Below the pieces are notes generated by a model, which made no database searches, was not told the DNA's origin, and saw nothing but the letters and a program-made list of their open reading frames with translations. From NCBI RefSeq assembly GCF_900452415.1, contig NZ_UGNX01000001.1, positions 186,001-250,000 of the forward strand: a stretch of 64,000 nt of DNA. Reading direction: 5' to 3'. The position numbers and the translations under genes are program-made. Origin of the DNA: Legionella cincinnatiensis. Lineage in GTDB: Bacteria; Pseudomonadota; Gammaproteobacteria; Legionellales; Legionellaceae. This document shows, in pieces, positions 17,543-27,285 of the stretch (the stretch's first letter is position 1; each line of letters opens with the position of its first letter).

Positions 17543-18823
17543 TTAATCATATTGTAAGGCAGTTACAGTTTTATTTTTTTCCATATGGGCGCATAGCCAT
17601 AGAATGAAGGGTAAAGAAATCAACGTCATTAGTAATTTGTAGTTCCATACATTAGCTACTAAATTAATGATTTGATCATAGGGATAAATTCCACCAAATA
17701 ATAAGCTGTAATCAATCAAACACAATAAAGAATTCGCACAAATATTAGCAATTAGGATGCGAAGAGGGCGCTGTAAAGCCCATTTAGGTTGTTTTAAATG
17801 ATGCAGTAACATCGCATTACTGATAAAGGCAAGAAACAATGTCAAAGATGCGGTAGGTAGTCTTTTGAGCATGATGTAGCTGTAAAAGGGATTTAAATTA
17901 AGAAAGGTAGGGGAGGGTAAGGCTACAATAATCATTAATAAGACATCAAAGATAAATTGAGTAGCAATAAGTACTAGACATAATTTTAGGTTTACTTTAT
18001 AGCCCCATAGTTCACCTAGAATCGTACTGATCACTAAAGTTATAGGAAAAAATAAAGAACTTGCTGATAGGATATTGTGCTTGCTAATGAGTGTAATTAT
18101 TCTGTATTCGCAAGCCAAGCAGATCAGCATTACGATGATTGCAAAACAAATAAGATAATCATATAAAGGTAATTTTTCACTGCCTCGCTCAGGGGTGAAC
18201 GATGTATTTTGATGTTTGAGTAAAAAAGTCAAATAAAAAACCCCAATCATTAGCAATATGAGGGCGGCAATCATGGACGAATCAATAAAAATTTGTTTGA
18301 AATTAGGCAGGTATGTCCCAGAAAATAGAAGAAAGAAGTCCAAACCGAAAAAGCTTAAACCACCTAATACCGCCAAAAGCATGCACTGTTTTGAGGTAGG
18401 AAGCGTCTTACTGGATTTTGGATAAAACAGTAGGTGGGGTAAGTAAAAACTTAGTGCAAAAGCTGTAGTAGTCGCAAAGAATTTTTTGGGAATATCTTCA
18501 AAAATGATTTGGTACACTGGATTATTATGCATATATTCGGCAGCAGGTAAGTTCACGAGTACAAACACCCCGATACAAAATACATATACAGTCATTAAAG
18601 AAATATTCAAAAAATGTCTTTGTTCTTTAATAGTGAAGTTTCTTAAGGCTAATAAATATAATCCTGCAACTAGTGGACAGATTAAACCGTTCACCGAAAA
18701 CATCAGCCCTTGTAGTAAAACGATTTTAAACGATACATTAATTAATAAAATAAGAGAGGTAATGGCGCTTACAGTCAAAAACAAAAAAACAGGAGAATTC
18801 TGTGCAGGCAACGATTGATTCAT
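17543..18823 (-). CDS. VUT/YhhQ-family-like transporter with two fused halves (putative queuosine-precursor transporter)
   Basis: 426 aa, about 12 membrane helices. The C-terminal half (~225-415) has VUT-family features: FFPITLVISTILGELWGYK (~258-276), an ALPSP turn (~301) and LIDYSLLFGGIY (~369-380). The N-terminal half (~15-205) follows the same plan: NGLICPLVAGLYLLALR (~45-61) matches ILGELWGYK, NLPAAEYMHNNPVY (~91-104) matches ALPSPTFLNLNPFY, and LDFFLLFSGTY (~161-171) matches IDYSLLFGGIY. Ordinary YhhQ proteins are ~220 aa and have a single half, so this looks like an internal duplication or fusion. YhhQ takes up 7-deazaguanine precursors of queuosine; queC lies at 26472. The substrate of this protein is inferred. 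Confidence 0.7.
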   Translation of the reverse strand: MNQSLPAQNSPVFLFLTVSAITSLILLINVSFKIVLLQGLMFSVNGLICPLVAGLYLLALRNFTIKEQRHFLNISLMTVYVFCIGVFVLVNLPAAEYMHNNPVYQIIFEDIPKKFFATTTAFALSFYLPHLLFYPKSSKTLPTSKQCMLLAVLGGLSFFGLDFFLLFSGTYLPNFKQIFIDSSMIAALILLMIGVFYLTFLLKHQNTSFTPERGSEKLPLYDYLICFAIIVMLICLACEYRIITLISKHNILSASSLFFPITLVISTILGELWGYKVNLKLCLVLIATQFIFDVLLMIIVALPSPTFLNLNPFYSYIMLKRLPTASLTLFLAFISNAMLLHHLKQPKWALQRPLRILIANICANSLLCLIDYSLLFGGIYPYDQIINLVANVWNYKLLMTLISLPFILWLCAHMEKNKTVTALQYD

Positions 18824-19220
18824 TTGTGTCGAATTTCCATAAACAGTCCTGGCTTTTCTACGATAATTGCTGTGTAATGAGCTAGTTCGTGCGCAAATAT
18901 AACACTATAGTGTTTAATATGGCAAGTAATTAACTGCAGTTTGAATAAGGCTTCTGGGCGCTGTCTCTTCGTCAATTGCAGCATGAAGAAAAAGGGAGGG
19001 AAATCGGTTTCTTTCTCCCAACTAATTGATGTATTTGAAACGAAAATCGCTCCGAAAAATACCCACAGAGCTGTATATTTGCACCTAGGCTCCAATGCAT
19101 CCAAACCCTGTGAAAGATCCTCTTGTGGCTTGTTGCAAGAGGAACATCGTGGGCCCTCCTTCTTCTATGAACTTTCCAATGTTTCAGAGGGCCAGATATA
19201 TTGCAATTCTCTAAAATTGA
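18824..19220. other. Intergenic ~397 bp with hairpin; coding status unclear
   Basis: Upstream of the VUT gene on the minus strand. A 94-codon minus-strand frame (18820-19104) ends in an ATGA overlap with the VUT start, but its sequence has no recognised family and it competes with an equally long frame on the other strand. CCTCTTG and CAAGAGG (19119-19142) form a hairpin. No preQ1 riboswitch motif was recognised. Confidence 0.35.
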
Positions 19221-20960
19221 TTAGTTGTATTGTAATTGCATCTCCTCAATTTTAGACGTGCTGGTTAGATTTTTCCGTTGTTTGGTAGAGAATAAACTAT
19301 TAGCAGTTATTACAGATGATGGTTTGTGAGAAATCAACTGTTTTGCATCAACGATCATTGATGGGCGAGGTGTTTTTAACTCCTCTACGGATGGAGGTAA
19401 TGTCGTTGATTTTTGTGTCTCGGGTGGAAGTTCGATTATCTTATCTGTTTCGTGTAATCCGGCTTTAGAATTTATTTTAGTTAAAATGATATCACGAGAG
19501 ACATCATTTCGTTCAATCCAACGTTTAAGTGCAGTAACAAAATTCCAAAAATCCTCTTTTTTACTTAAAGATAAAAGAAATTCAGACAATTTTATAGGTA
19601 AACCAAAGCGATACCAAAGTATTTTAGGTAATGTGTATCTAACGGTAGAGGCAATTGGTCTAGCCCCTGTTGTTAAGGTTTGAATAGGTTTGGTAGATTC
19701 AACAATATCTATAATATTAAGTAAGTCACTGCGTATCTCTGGCCAAAACTGCTTGATCACCGGATCATTAACGGCATTTTTAGGATTGTGAAACATATTC
19801 GGTAAAACAACCCTGGTGGCTTGCTTAAAAAATCCAGGTTGGGAGACCTGTACTTTTTCTAAATCACTTTCCAGTATTTTCGTGAAAAACTTAAATACGG
19901 TTGAAAGTGGAATAAAAGGTTTTGCTCCTTCAGGCGGTTTAAAATCGATAGGTACTCTTTTCATTAAACCTGCAAAAACCACATCAATAATAAATCGTTT
20001 CGTCCGGTCATACAAAAATAAGGGATCAATTGGAATGGCTACATCTTTTTGTGGTTTGACTAAGGGTAAAGACATATGGGAAGCAACATTAATATGCAAT
20101 AAAAGCAGTAAATGTTGTAATGTTCTGTTATAGAGATAAGGAGGTACACCCACAGTGGACGCAAGCGCGTAATTCATAAGCGCTGAGGTTCCAGTGTATG
20201 CCAAACCTAAAGAAAGTATCGATTCTGATTTCATGCCTTTATGTCGTTCACACCGCTCAGGTGTGGCCATATACGTAATATATTCACCATAGAAATAAAT
20301 ACCTAATATCCATGCGATTTGCTTACCACCATACGGAAATTGGCTAATTCCCCATAGCACCAGATCATTTAAAGCTAACCCTATGGTTCCTCGTAGAGAA
20401 CCTTTAAATTTTCGTTTAAAATTACACTCTTCTTCGACACAAAGTGTAGGCGTTGACGGAACCAGTGCTTTGTGTTCGTTAAATGCAGAGGGGGCTATTG
20501 TGTCGAGAACTAAAGTATGGGCTACTAATTTAGTTGCTTGCCTATAGTTATAGAGTTGCACTCCATAATTGACTAAAGACAGGGTGGATAAAAAAAGAGC
20601 ATATGGAGCCAAGAGTGAACCTTGTTCTTCACTATAACCTTCACGAAAATAACTCTGAATACCGTTATTTACATAGTTGACTGCTACTACTGGAAGTACA
20701 TCATGGAATACTATATTTCCCATGCCTTTAATAACTTTTTGCACCGACTCCATTGGGGGTGTCATTTCTTCTACGCGAGTTTTAAATGGGGCAATCAGAG
20801 CAGGAATTGCCTCGCGTAACGCTAAGACTTGTTCGGTTACATAAAACGCTGTATCTGCGGCATAGTTCACTACTTGTGTGATAGGGGCCTTACTCAATGC
20901 CCAAGCTGCTCCATCACTCAGTGATTTAGCTCCATCCATTACTGACGTCCACCAGTTCAT
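19221..20960 (-). CDS. Unrecognised ~579-residue protein with hydrophobic segments
   Basis: ATG 20960 is chosen because AAGGAG lies nine bases upstream; the longer frame from 20993 lacks this. There is no cleavable signal peptide. Mildly hydrophobic stretches occur around residues ~125-150 (LAPYALFLSTLSLVNYGV), ~210-245 (YGGKQIAWILGIYFYGEYI) and ~260-300. The C-terminal ~90 residues are polar and Ser/Thr/Lys-rich (STKQRKNLTSTSKIEEMQL), as in many disordered or secreted tails. No domain is recognised. Its distinct promoter space and lack of partners suggest a single-gene accessory unit. It may associate with membranes. Confidence 0.7.
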   Translation of the reverse strand: MNWWTSVMDGAKSLSDGAAWALSKAPITQVVNYAADTAFYVTEQVLALREAIPALIAPFKTRVEEMTPPMESVQKVIKGMGNIVFHDVLPVVAVNYVNNGIQSYFREGYSEEQGSLLAPYALFLSTLSLVNYGVQLYNYRQATKLVAHTLVLDTIAPSAFNEHKALVPSTPTLCVEEECNFKRKFKGSLRGTIGLALNDLVLWGISQFPYGGKQIAWILGIYFYGEYITYMATPERCERHKGMKSESILSLGLAYTGTSALMNYALASTVGVPPYLYNRTLQHLLLLLHINVASHMSLPLVKPQKDVAIPIDPLFLYDRTKRFIIDVVFAGLMKRVPIDFKPPEGAKPFIPLSTVFKFFTKILESDLEKVQVSQPGFFKQATRVVLPNMFHNPKNAVNDPVIKQFWPEIRSDLLNIIDIVESTKPIQTLTTGARPIASTVRYTLPKILWYRFGLPIKLSEFLLSLSKKEDFWNFVTALKRWIERNDVSRDIILTKINSKAGLHETDKIIELPPETQKSTTLPPSVEELKTPRPSMIVDAKQLISHKPSSVITANSLFSTKQRKNLTSTSKIEEMQLQYN

Positions 20961-21101
20961 ACTTTTGCTCTCCTTGCAACTAGGAAATCTCATTGTATGA
21001 GGAAAAAATAATAAATGCTAGCCTTTTTCTCATGAAGTACAGGAACACTACATTGTGCTATGATTCTACTATTATTTATTGATTTTATGACGTAAAAATT
21101 C

Positions 21102-21953
21102 TTAATTTTGTTCCTGGCTTTTATCTTCTAGAGGAACAACAGCAATATCGTCACTGATTAATTGTTTTTTCCATGGTAAATCTCTATAAGTTTGTGCTTT
21201 ACTGAACGGTAAAATTGGATATTTGATGACATCAAAAAATGGGGAAAGATCAAAATCACTTGGTGTATAAAGACGAGGATTTCTATGTATTAATGCATAA
21301 CCTGTCTTATCTTTTGTAATCAAAGGTAGAATGGGATAATTCACTGATTGAAATACATCAGCGATCATTGAAGAACAAATATCTTCTGTAGGCTGTAACA
21401 TGTTATGTTGGAATAACGAAGAACGCCATCTACGTGGAAAAATACTCCAAGGAAAAATAAAACGTGCAAGATCAAAAAGATGCCGTAAGCTGTAATTTTT
21501 TCCAATTTTATGAATCGCTAACGCAATAACTTTTTCTCTATCTTCTGGTAACAAAAAAGAAGGTCTTAAAATCCGTATGTGCTCATTTTTGTATTCATCG
21601 ACACAGGATATTCGCGTTCCTTCTCCGAGTATGCTTTCAATAATTAACTGATCTGAAGGCAGATTTTTTATATGTTTTTGTAGTGAATCATGTAACTCTG
21701 GAGCAGTGATGTCACCAATGCGGCCAATATATAAAGCTGCATGAGTCCAAGTGCTTTCAGAAATGAGTCGAATAATATTACCCATGCGGGTGTGACTTTC
21801 AACTAGAAGAACATCGCCAGGTTTGATCTCTTGGGTCATTTGCGCAAAATTATATAAATAAGTTCTTTTTACTACACGATCTTCTTTTGATAAAAAGCGA
21901 TAGAATTTTAAGAGGATTTTATTTATAAAGGTATTTTTATGATGTGCATTCAT
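21102..21953 (-). CDS. YiiX/NlpC-P60-like permuted papain-fold protein
   Basis: 283 aa. The segment EIKPGDVLLVESH followed by STWTHAALYIG (His71) and later TEDICSSMIADVF (Cys193) gives the His-then-Cys order of circularly permuted NlpC/P60 enzymes such as YiiX. GEGTRI (~111-116) matches the usual strand between them. Such enzymes cleave amide or thioester bonds, or act on acyl groups; the substrate here is unknown. There is no signal peptide and the N-terminal ~30 residues are basic. A stand-alone gene in an accessory stretch; it could act on lipids or proteins inside or outside the cell. Both predicted catalytic residues are present, so activity is likely. Confidence 0.8.
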   Translation of the reverse strand: MNAHHKNTFINKILLKFYRFLSKEDRVVKRTYLYNFAQMTQEIKPGDVLLVESHTRMGNIIRLISESTWTHAALYIGRIGDITAPELHDSLQKHIKNLPSDQLIIESILGEGTRISCVDEYKNEHIRILRPSFLLPEDREKVIALAIHKIGKNYSLRHLFDLARFIFPWSIFPRRWRSSLFQHNMLQPTEDICSSMIADVFQSVNYPILPLITKDKTGYALIHRNPRLYTPSDFDLSPFFDVIKYPILPFSKAQTYRDLPWKKQLISDDIAVVPLEDKSQEQN

Positions 21954-22051
21954 TATTGTTATCCATAACTTCCTATTGTATTTGTCAGTGAAGACGAAAT
22001 GCTTGTCGCTAATAGTGCACTCAGGTTACGAAAAATTGCTTCGTGTAGTAA

Positions 22052-22687
22052 TTATGATAAATTTTTATCAGGATATTCGCAAAGATCTTGAATAATGCAC
22101 GATTTACAATGTGGTTTTCGTGCAGTACATACATAACGTCCATGTAATACAAGCCAATGATGCGCGTCTTTTAAAAATTCAGGTGCTGTATTTTTTATTA
22201 GGTTTTTTTCTACTTCCAAGGGAGTCTTACCCTTGGCAATCCCCGTCCGATTCGCTACTCGAAAAATATGTGTATCCACCGCTACTGTAGGTTGTCCAAA
22301 AGCAGTATTGAGCACCACATTAGCTGTTTTGCGGCCTACGCCAGGCAATGTTTCTAATGCTTCACGTTGCTCAGGGACTTTTCCATGGTAATTTTTGATC
22401 AGTAATTCACATGTTTTTATAATATTTTGGGCTTTGCTGTTATATAATCCTATAGATTTTATATATTCTTTAAGTTTCTCTACTCCTAAATCAAGAATGT
22501 CTTGAGGGGTATTTGCTACTGGGAATAATTTAGCTGTTGCTTTATTTACCCCCACATCAGTTGCTTGAGCTGAAAGAATAACAGCGATTAATAATTCAAA
22601 AGAAGAATGATAAACCAACTCCGTCATTGGGTGTGGATTTTGCGCTTGGAAGCGTTGAAAAATTTCACGGCGTTTTTGTTTATTCAT
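22052..22687 (-). CDS. nth: Endonuclease III (DNA glycosylase/AP lyase)
   Basis: Base-excision repair enzyme that removes oxidised pyrimidines and nicks the abasic site. 211 aa, as in E. coli. The helix-hairpin-helix [13 protein letters not shown] contains the catalytic Lys, [13 protein letters not shown] the catalytic Asp, and the C-terminal [4Fe-4S] cluster has the standard C-x6-C-x2-C-x5-C spacing ([17 protein letters not shown]). The start overlaps the rsxB 3' end by eight bases, so the metG-rsxB-nth genes are probably translated from one message. Confidence 0.97.
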   Translation of the reverse strand: MNKQKRREIFQRFQAQNPHPMTELVYHSSFELLIAVILSAQATDVGVNKATAKLFPVANTPQDILDLGVEKLKEYIKSIGLYNSKAQNIIKTCELLIKNYHGKVPEQREALETLPGVGRKTANVVLNTAFGQPTVAVDTHIFRVANRTGIAKGKTPLEVEKNLIKNTAPEFLKDAHHWLVLHGRYVCTARKPHCKSCIIQDLCEYPDKNLS

Positions 22688-23294
22688 GAGCTTTTTTCGC
22701 GTTCACACGTGCCAAAGCGAGTTGGATATAATCTTGTTTGGCCTTTATCTCTTGTGTTTTATCAGTGGCTTGCATCGCTAATTGGCGTTTTTCTCTATAA
22801 GCTTGTTGCTTTTCATGGTCTTCGCGTAATAAACGGGTTTGTTTGGCGTGAAAACGGATCCGCGCTAAATCTTTATCATATTCTGTAGCGGGTAACTCCA
22901 CCATCTCAATACAATCTACAGGACAAGGGGCAACGCACAAACCACAACCCGTGCATTCATGGGTTATTACGGCATGCATTAATTTACCGCTACCAATTAT
23001 TGCATCTACAGGGCATGCTTTGATGCATTTAGTACAACCTATACACTCAGCTTCGCGAATGACGGCAATGGATGCAGGGCGAGTGTTTGCTCTTACTTCA
23101 TTCAGATACGGTGTAGGATCGATATTGAGCAAAGCACCTAATGCTGTTGCTGTAGCAACGCCACCTGGTGGGCATTTATTGATCGAGGTGGTGCCCTGAA
23201 CAAGCGCTTCAGCATAGGGCAAGCAACCCGAATAACCGCATTCGCCACATTGAGTTTGTGGCAAAAGTGCATCTATTTCTTTAACGGAGGCCAT
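22680..23294 (-). CDS. rsxB: RnfB/RsxB-type electron transport iron-sulfur protein
   Basis: Iron-sulfur subunit of the Rnf/Rsx type; in E. coli the complex re-reduces SoxR. 204 aa from ATG 23294 (AGGTG upstream). The N-terminal C-x2-C-x4-C cluster ([11 protein letters not shown]) and the Pro-rich CPPGG are present, then two [4Fe-4S] ferredoxin motifs, [14 protein letters not shown] and [14 protein letters not shown]. It lacks the membrane helix of longer RnfB proteins. The other rsx subunits are not in the window, so it may serve another partner here. It overlaps metG by 14 bases and nth by eight. Confidence 0.9.
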   Translation of the reverse strand: MASVKEIDALLPQTQCGECGYSGCLPYAEALVQGTTSINKCPPGGVATATALGALLNIDPTPYLNEVRANTRPASIAVIREAECIGCTKCIKACPVDAIIGSGKLMHAVITHECTGCGLCVAPCPVDCIEMVELPATEYDKDLARIRFHAKQTRLLREDHEKQQAYREKRQLAMQATDKTQEIKAKQDYIQLALARVNAKKAHE

Positions 23295-24942
23295 GATGCA
23301 CCTGTTTTGATTGCTCCAGCATGGCTTGAATTTTTTCTTTTTCAACGCGGACCATTAACGGCTGGAATGCATTGATTTGATGGTTCAATAAAGGAGTATT
23401 GATTGCTTCCCAAGTTAAGGGTTTGCAATTTAAGAAGGTTTCTGCCGCATGGCTCATGAGCGGCAATACTGGTTTTAAGTACGTGATTAAAATGCGAAAT
23501 AAATTAATTCCCATAGTACAAATATCTTGTACTTCAGAGAGACGCTCTTCTTCTTTTGCCAATACCCACGGTTTGTTGGTATCAATGTATTGATTGACTT
23601 TATCGGCACAGTCCATAATGTGGCGAATAGCACGTGCATAATCACGCGAAATAAATGATTCAATGATTTCACTACGTGCTTCGAGGAGTTCTCCATATAA
23701 TTGAGGTTCACTTAAGTGGTTGCTTAAGGTATTGTCAAATCGTTTATTGATAAATCCTGCACATCGACTTGCTATATTCACTACCTTACCCACGAGATCG
23801 GCATTAATTCTACTGGTGAAATCATCAAAATTTAAATCCAGATCATCGACACGACCATTGAGTTTGGCGGCAAAGTAATAGCGTAAATATTCAGGGTGTA
23901 AATATTCAAGATAAGTACGTGCTTCAAGAAAAGTCCCACGTGATTTAGACATTTTTTGTCCGTCAACCGTTAAAAAGCCATGGGTATAAACTGCTGTAGG
24001 CGTGCGATGACCACTAGCAGCGAGCATGGCAGGCCAAAATAAAGCATGGAAGTAAACGATGTCTTTACCTACAAAATGGTACAATTCGGTAGAGGAGTCT
24101 TTATCCCAAAATTCTGCGAATGAAATCCCATGCTCATCACAATATTTTTTAAAGCTTGCCATATAGCCTATGGGAGCATCTAACCAGACGTAAAAATACT
24201 TATCAGTCGTTCCCGGAATAGGGAAGCCAAAATAAGGTGCATCACGAGAAATATCCCATTGTTTTAATCCTGCTGCAAACCATTCGTCTAATTTATTGGC
24301 AACCTCTGTTTGCAAATGGCCACCGCGAGTCCACTCTTTTAAAAGATTTTCATAACGTGGTAAATCAAAGAAATAATGTTCTGAATCTTTTTCGATAGGT
24401 TTAGCCCCGGAAATTGCAGAGACCGCATCAATGAGATCCGTTGGCGAGTAGGTAGCACCACAGACTTCACAGTTATCACCATATTGATCTTTAGCACCGC
24501 ACTTGGGGCAAGTTCCTTTGACGTAACGATCCGGTAAAAACATTTCTTTCACTGGATCATAAGCTTGATGTATGGTTCTTTTAATGATTGAGCCATTTGC
24601 TTGAAGCTTTTCATAAATTGCCGCAGCTAAAGCCTGATTTTCTGGCGAATGGGTGGTGTGATAACAGTCATAATCTATGGCAAAAGCTTTGAAATCACGT
24701 TCATGGCTAAGTTTTATTTCGGCAGTTAATGCTTCTGGACTAACTCCCATTTGTTCTGCTTTCAACATAATTGGGGTGCCATGCGCATCATCCCCACAAA
24801 TACTGATGCATTCGATTCCAGACATTTTATGAGTGCGAACCCAAATATCAGTTTGAATGTGCTCCACTAAATGTCCCAGATGTAAATGTCCATTTGCATA
24901 AGGTAAAGCGCTGGTAACCAGCATTTTGCGTTGTTTCATCAA
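23281..24942 (-). CDS. metG: Methionyl-tRNA synthetase (short form)
   Basis: Charges tRNA-Met for initiation and elongation. 553 aa; class I motifs are HLHLGHL (HIGH-type, ~20-26) and KMSKS (~330). A zinc knuckle of the four-Cys type lies at CPKCG ... CEVCG (~145-165). The C-terminal tRNA-binding (EMAP-like) domain of the longer ~670 aa forms is absent; the protein ends soon after the anticodon-binding helices, a known short version. First gene of the metG-rsxB-nth run. Upstream 159 bp holds the promoter and the terminator of the neighbouring gene. Confidence 0.96.
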   Translation of the reverse strand: MMKQRKMLVTSALPYANGHLHLGHLVEHIQTDIWVRTHKMSGIECISICGDDAHGTPIMLKAEQMGVSPEALTAEIKLSHERDFKAFAIDYDCYHTTHSPENQALAAAIYEKLQANGSIIKRTIHQAYDPVKEMFLPDRYVKGTCPKCGAKDQYGDNCEVCGATYSPTDLIDAVSAISGAKPIEKDSEHYFFDLPRYENLLKEWTRGGHLQTEVANKLDEWFAAGLKQWDISRDAPYFGFPIPGTTDKYFYVWLDAPIGYMASFKKYCDEHGISFAEFWDKDSSTELYHFVGKDIVYFHALFWPAMLAASGHRTPTAVYTHGFLTVDGQKMSKSRGTFLEARTYLEYLHPEYLRYYFAAKLNGRVDDLDLNFDDFTSRINADLVGKVVNIASRCAGFINKRFDNTLSNHLSEPQLYGELLEARSEIIESFISRDYARAIRHIMDCADKVNQYIDTNKPWVLAKEEERLSEVQDICTMGINLFRILITYLKPVLPLMSHAAETFLNCKPLTWEAINTPLLNHQINAFQPLMVRVEKEKIQAMLEQSKQVHHGLR

Positions 24943-25054
24943 TATAAAGCACCTACTTGTATGACAGATGGTTGATTATAACGCAAAAGGGGAGTAAATG
25001 CTTTAGCAAGAGAAGTAGAATTGTAAACAGACTTTAATAAAAAAAGCAGCAATA

Positions 25055-25080
25055 AAAAACGCGACTTAAGTCGCGTTTTT
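25055..25080 (-). terminator. Rho-independent terminator (symmetric)
   Basis: AAAAACGCGACTTAAGTCGCGTTTTT is a perfect palindrome with a T run on either strand. It follows the stop of the 25102-25815 gene by about 20 bases and insulates metG from it. Confidence 0.85.
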
Positions 25081-25101
25081 CATAACCTATTATTTACATG
25101 A

Positions 25102-25815
25102 TTAACAAGATAGACGAAGCTCTTCTACTTGTTCTTTCTTCTCAACAACTGGTTTTGTAGTTGAGAATAGATCTGTAAATTGTGGTTCAACATGGCTCTC
25201 TTTAGTAGCAGTATTTGTATTTTTAGTAGGAGCTTGTGAACTTAATAAAGTGAGGCTTGGGTTAGTATCAGGAATGTCATCATGGCTATGGCTATGTGAA
25301 CTTTCTTCACTTAAAGATTCTTCATTACTAGCAACTAATTTTTCTGTTTTGCTAGGACGCTTAAAGTAACTAGCAATTGCAGAAACACTGTTTACTACAG
25401 CCGCAGTTAAGTAAGTACCAACAGAAGCAGCAGCACCAGCTAATCCAGCAGCAAAACCAATTTGTAGTGCAGTGTTAGCGCCAACGATGCCTGCAATAGA
25501 AAAACCGTAAACTGTAAAAGTAGCAACAGCAGTTAAAGCAGCAGGCCACAAGAATAATGTAAGGCCAACACCACCAGCTGCAGCTAAAGAAAGCCATGCA
25601 GCAACAGAAATTGCTTTTTTATGTGCCGCGATGAAATTAGCAGTAGATTGAGCAATATATTTAACGCCGTCAAGAAGAAGACCTAAAAGACCTCGATTTG
25701 TCTGGGTTTCACCTTCTTTATTTTTTTGAGAAGAACCTAATGCTAAATTAACTATCCCACTAAATGCATCAGCAGGTAAATAAGCAACCGTCTTCATAAA
25801 GTTTTTAACGTTCAT
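25102..25815 (-). CDS. Unrecognised Ala/Gly-rich membrane-inserting protein
   Basis: 237 aa, TTGGAG before the ATG. Residues ~65-150 are strongly hydrophobic and rich in Ala, Gly and Val (AAWLSLAAAGGVGLTLFLW, GAASVGTYLTAAVVNSV), enough for two to four membrane helices. The rest is polar: a Ser/His patch (SEESSHSHSHDD, ~170-180) and a Ser/Thr/Lys/Glu tail ending VEELRLSC. No signal peptidase site is seen. It has its own terminator. The pattern of a glycine-rich hydrophobic core with a disordered acidic tail is found in some membrane-targeted secreted proteins; no function can be named. Confidence 0.7.
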   Translation of the reverse strand: MNVKNFMKTVAYLPADAFSGIVNLALGSSQKNKEGETQTNRGLLGLLLDGVKYIAQSTANFIAAHKKAISVAAWLSLAAAGGVGLTLFLWPAALTAVATFTVYGFSIAGIVGANTALQIGFAAGLAGAAASVGTYLTAAVVNSVSAIASYFKRPSKTEKLVASNEESLSEESSHSHSHDDIPDTNPSLTLLSSQAPTKNTNTATKESHVEPQFTDLFSTTKPVVEKKEQVEELRLSC

Positions 25816-26124
25816 GTTTTACTCCAAGGTTATAAATCAGGACGGATGATAGCAATGAATTTGCTACATGTGAATCAAAAATGCTCAATTTGTTGTAACA
25901 AAAGTGTAAAATAATTTGACTTTGAGTAACTTATTGATTAATTGTTTTCCACATTTATTATTATTTATTCTAAAAGAACCGTTTTTAATAAATTCTATTT
26001 TTTCGCCGATTGTTGACGTCTATTTTTATCGGGTGCAGCAGGATGTCTCCATACATTTTGTAAATTGCTTCAATGATGTTGACGTTAAATAAAAGGAACG
26101 TTTCCTTCTTATGCCCTCAATTGT

Positions 26125-26198
26125 CGTCCCGTGGCTTGTCCCTGAGAGATCAATGGTGGTGAGAGATTTCTGGATCTCGCGAAACAAGCTGCGGGACG
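26125..26198. repeat. Long hairpin (family D)
   Basis: Arms GTCCCGTGGCTTGTCCCTGAGAG and the complementary GATCTCGCGAAACAAGCTGCGGG pair over about 25 bases with a ~20-base loop. It lies beside element A1 and looks like a separate intergenic palindromic unit. Confidence 0.6.
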
Positions 26199-26218
26199 GA
26201 AGAATAAAGATAGATTTC

Positions 26219-26430
26219 TTAAGTTAACGTCAGTTATAGATAAGAGATCGGGTTATTCCGTCGACCCGTTGGGGCTGAGGAGGCGCAGCAGCGCCGCTTC
26301 GAAGCCTTGGCGGGTACTTTCGAACCCGATGCCAAGGCTTCGAGACGGCGTCAACGCTTCCTCAGCCCGAACGGGTCATGACAGAGACTCGTTATAATTA
26401 TATCTTTATCCATAACTGACGTTAAGTTAA
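26219..26430. repeat. MITE-like palindromic element, family A, copy 1
   Basis: 212 bp bounded by inverted ends TTAAGTTAACGTCAGTTAT and, on the other side, ATAACTGACGTTAAGTTAA. The interior is a long imperfect palindrome around GGCTGAGGAGGCGCAGCAGC and GCCAAGGCTTCGAGACGG. A second copy, inverted, is at 44351-44563. It lies just downstream of queC (its left neighbour on the minus strand). Confidence 0.8.
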
Positions 26431-26471
26431 TGGCTGTGTTGCATCATTAGGTTCATACAGGTAAAGGGATC

Positions 26472-27152
26472 CTATTCTTGACGACGGTATAATGTAGGGT
26501 CATCAATTCCTGCGCCAATAAATCCACGTTGTCTAAAGGTACAACTATCACATTGACCACATGCTTCGCCTGCATCATTAGCCTGATAGCAAGAAACAGT
26601 GAGGCTATAATCGACGCCTAAGCTTATTCCAAGTTGGATGGTTTGCACTTTGCTTAAATATTGTAGCGGGGCGTGAATGGTGAACGGATCGCCCGTCACT
26701 CCTGCCTTGGTGGCTAAGTTTGCTAGAGTTTGAAAGGTGCTAATAAATTCAGGGCGGCAATCGGGATAGTGAGAATAATCCACGGAGCTTGCCCCGATAA
26801 AAATATCTCTAGCGCCTATAGATTCTGCAAAACCCAAGGCCATGGCTAGAAAAATAGTATTGCGTGCAGGAACATAAGTCACTGGAATCTCTGTGTCTTC
26901 CTTAAAAGCAGGGACATTCAAGTTGGAGTCAGTCAAAGCAGAATTACGAAATAATTCGGTATCTAAGGTGACGATATGATGTTCTGCTACCTTATAATGC
27001 TTTGCGATACGTTGTGCTGCAAATAATTCTGCTGAATGTCTTTGTCCATAGGAAAAGCTTAGTGCATAACAAGTAAAACCTTTTGATGCAGCTAAAGCGA
27101 GGCAGGTTGTCGAATCGAGTCCACCTGAGAGTAAAATGACTGATTTTTTCAT
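26472..27152 (-). CDS. queC: 7-cyano-7-deazaguanine synthase
   Basis: Converts 7-carboxy-7-deazaguanine to preQ0, in queuosine biosynthesis. 226 aa with the PP-loop [14 protein letters not shown] (8-21) and the C-terminal zinc site of four Cys ([17 protein letters not shown]). No queD, queE or queF gene is adjacent. The VUT-like transporter at 17543 could supply a later precursor. It is divergent from manC, with 133 bp between the preferred starts. Confidence 0.95.
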   Translation of the reverse strand: MKKSVILLSGGLDSTTCLALAASKGFTCYALSFSYGQRHSAELFAAQRIAKHYKVAEHHIVTLDTELFRNSALTDSNLNVPAFKEDTEIPVTYVPARNTIFLAMALGFAESIGARDIFIGASSVDYSHYPDCRPEFISTFQTLANLATKAGVTGDPFTIHAPLQYLSKVQTIQLGISLGVDYSLTVSCYQANDAGEACGQCDSCTFRQRGFIGAGIDDPTLYRRQE

Positions 27153-27285
27153 TGAAAGTCTCCGTAAATGACTTATTTTTTAACTTAAATGGCATTTGTT
27201 AGTCATGTTTGCAGTAAAGATAAGCGCTTTTTTTAGGTTAAAAATACTGTTAGAATGCCCCAATTATGCCATAACATGGAACTTT

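Noticed and set aside
18820-19104. 94-codon minus-strand frame ending in an ATGA overlap with the VUT transporter gene
   Set aside because: The overlap is suggestive, but no ribosome site is clear, the sequence matches no family, and a frame of similar length exists on the other strand.
18824-19220. preQ1 or other riboswitch upstream of the VUT transporter, and likewise upstream of queC
   Set aside because: No preQ1 aptamer sequence or pseudoknot pattern could be recognised; only a simple hairpin is seen.
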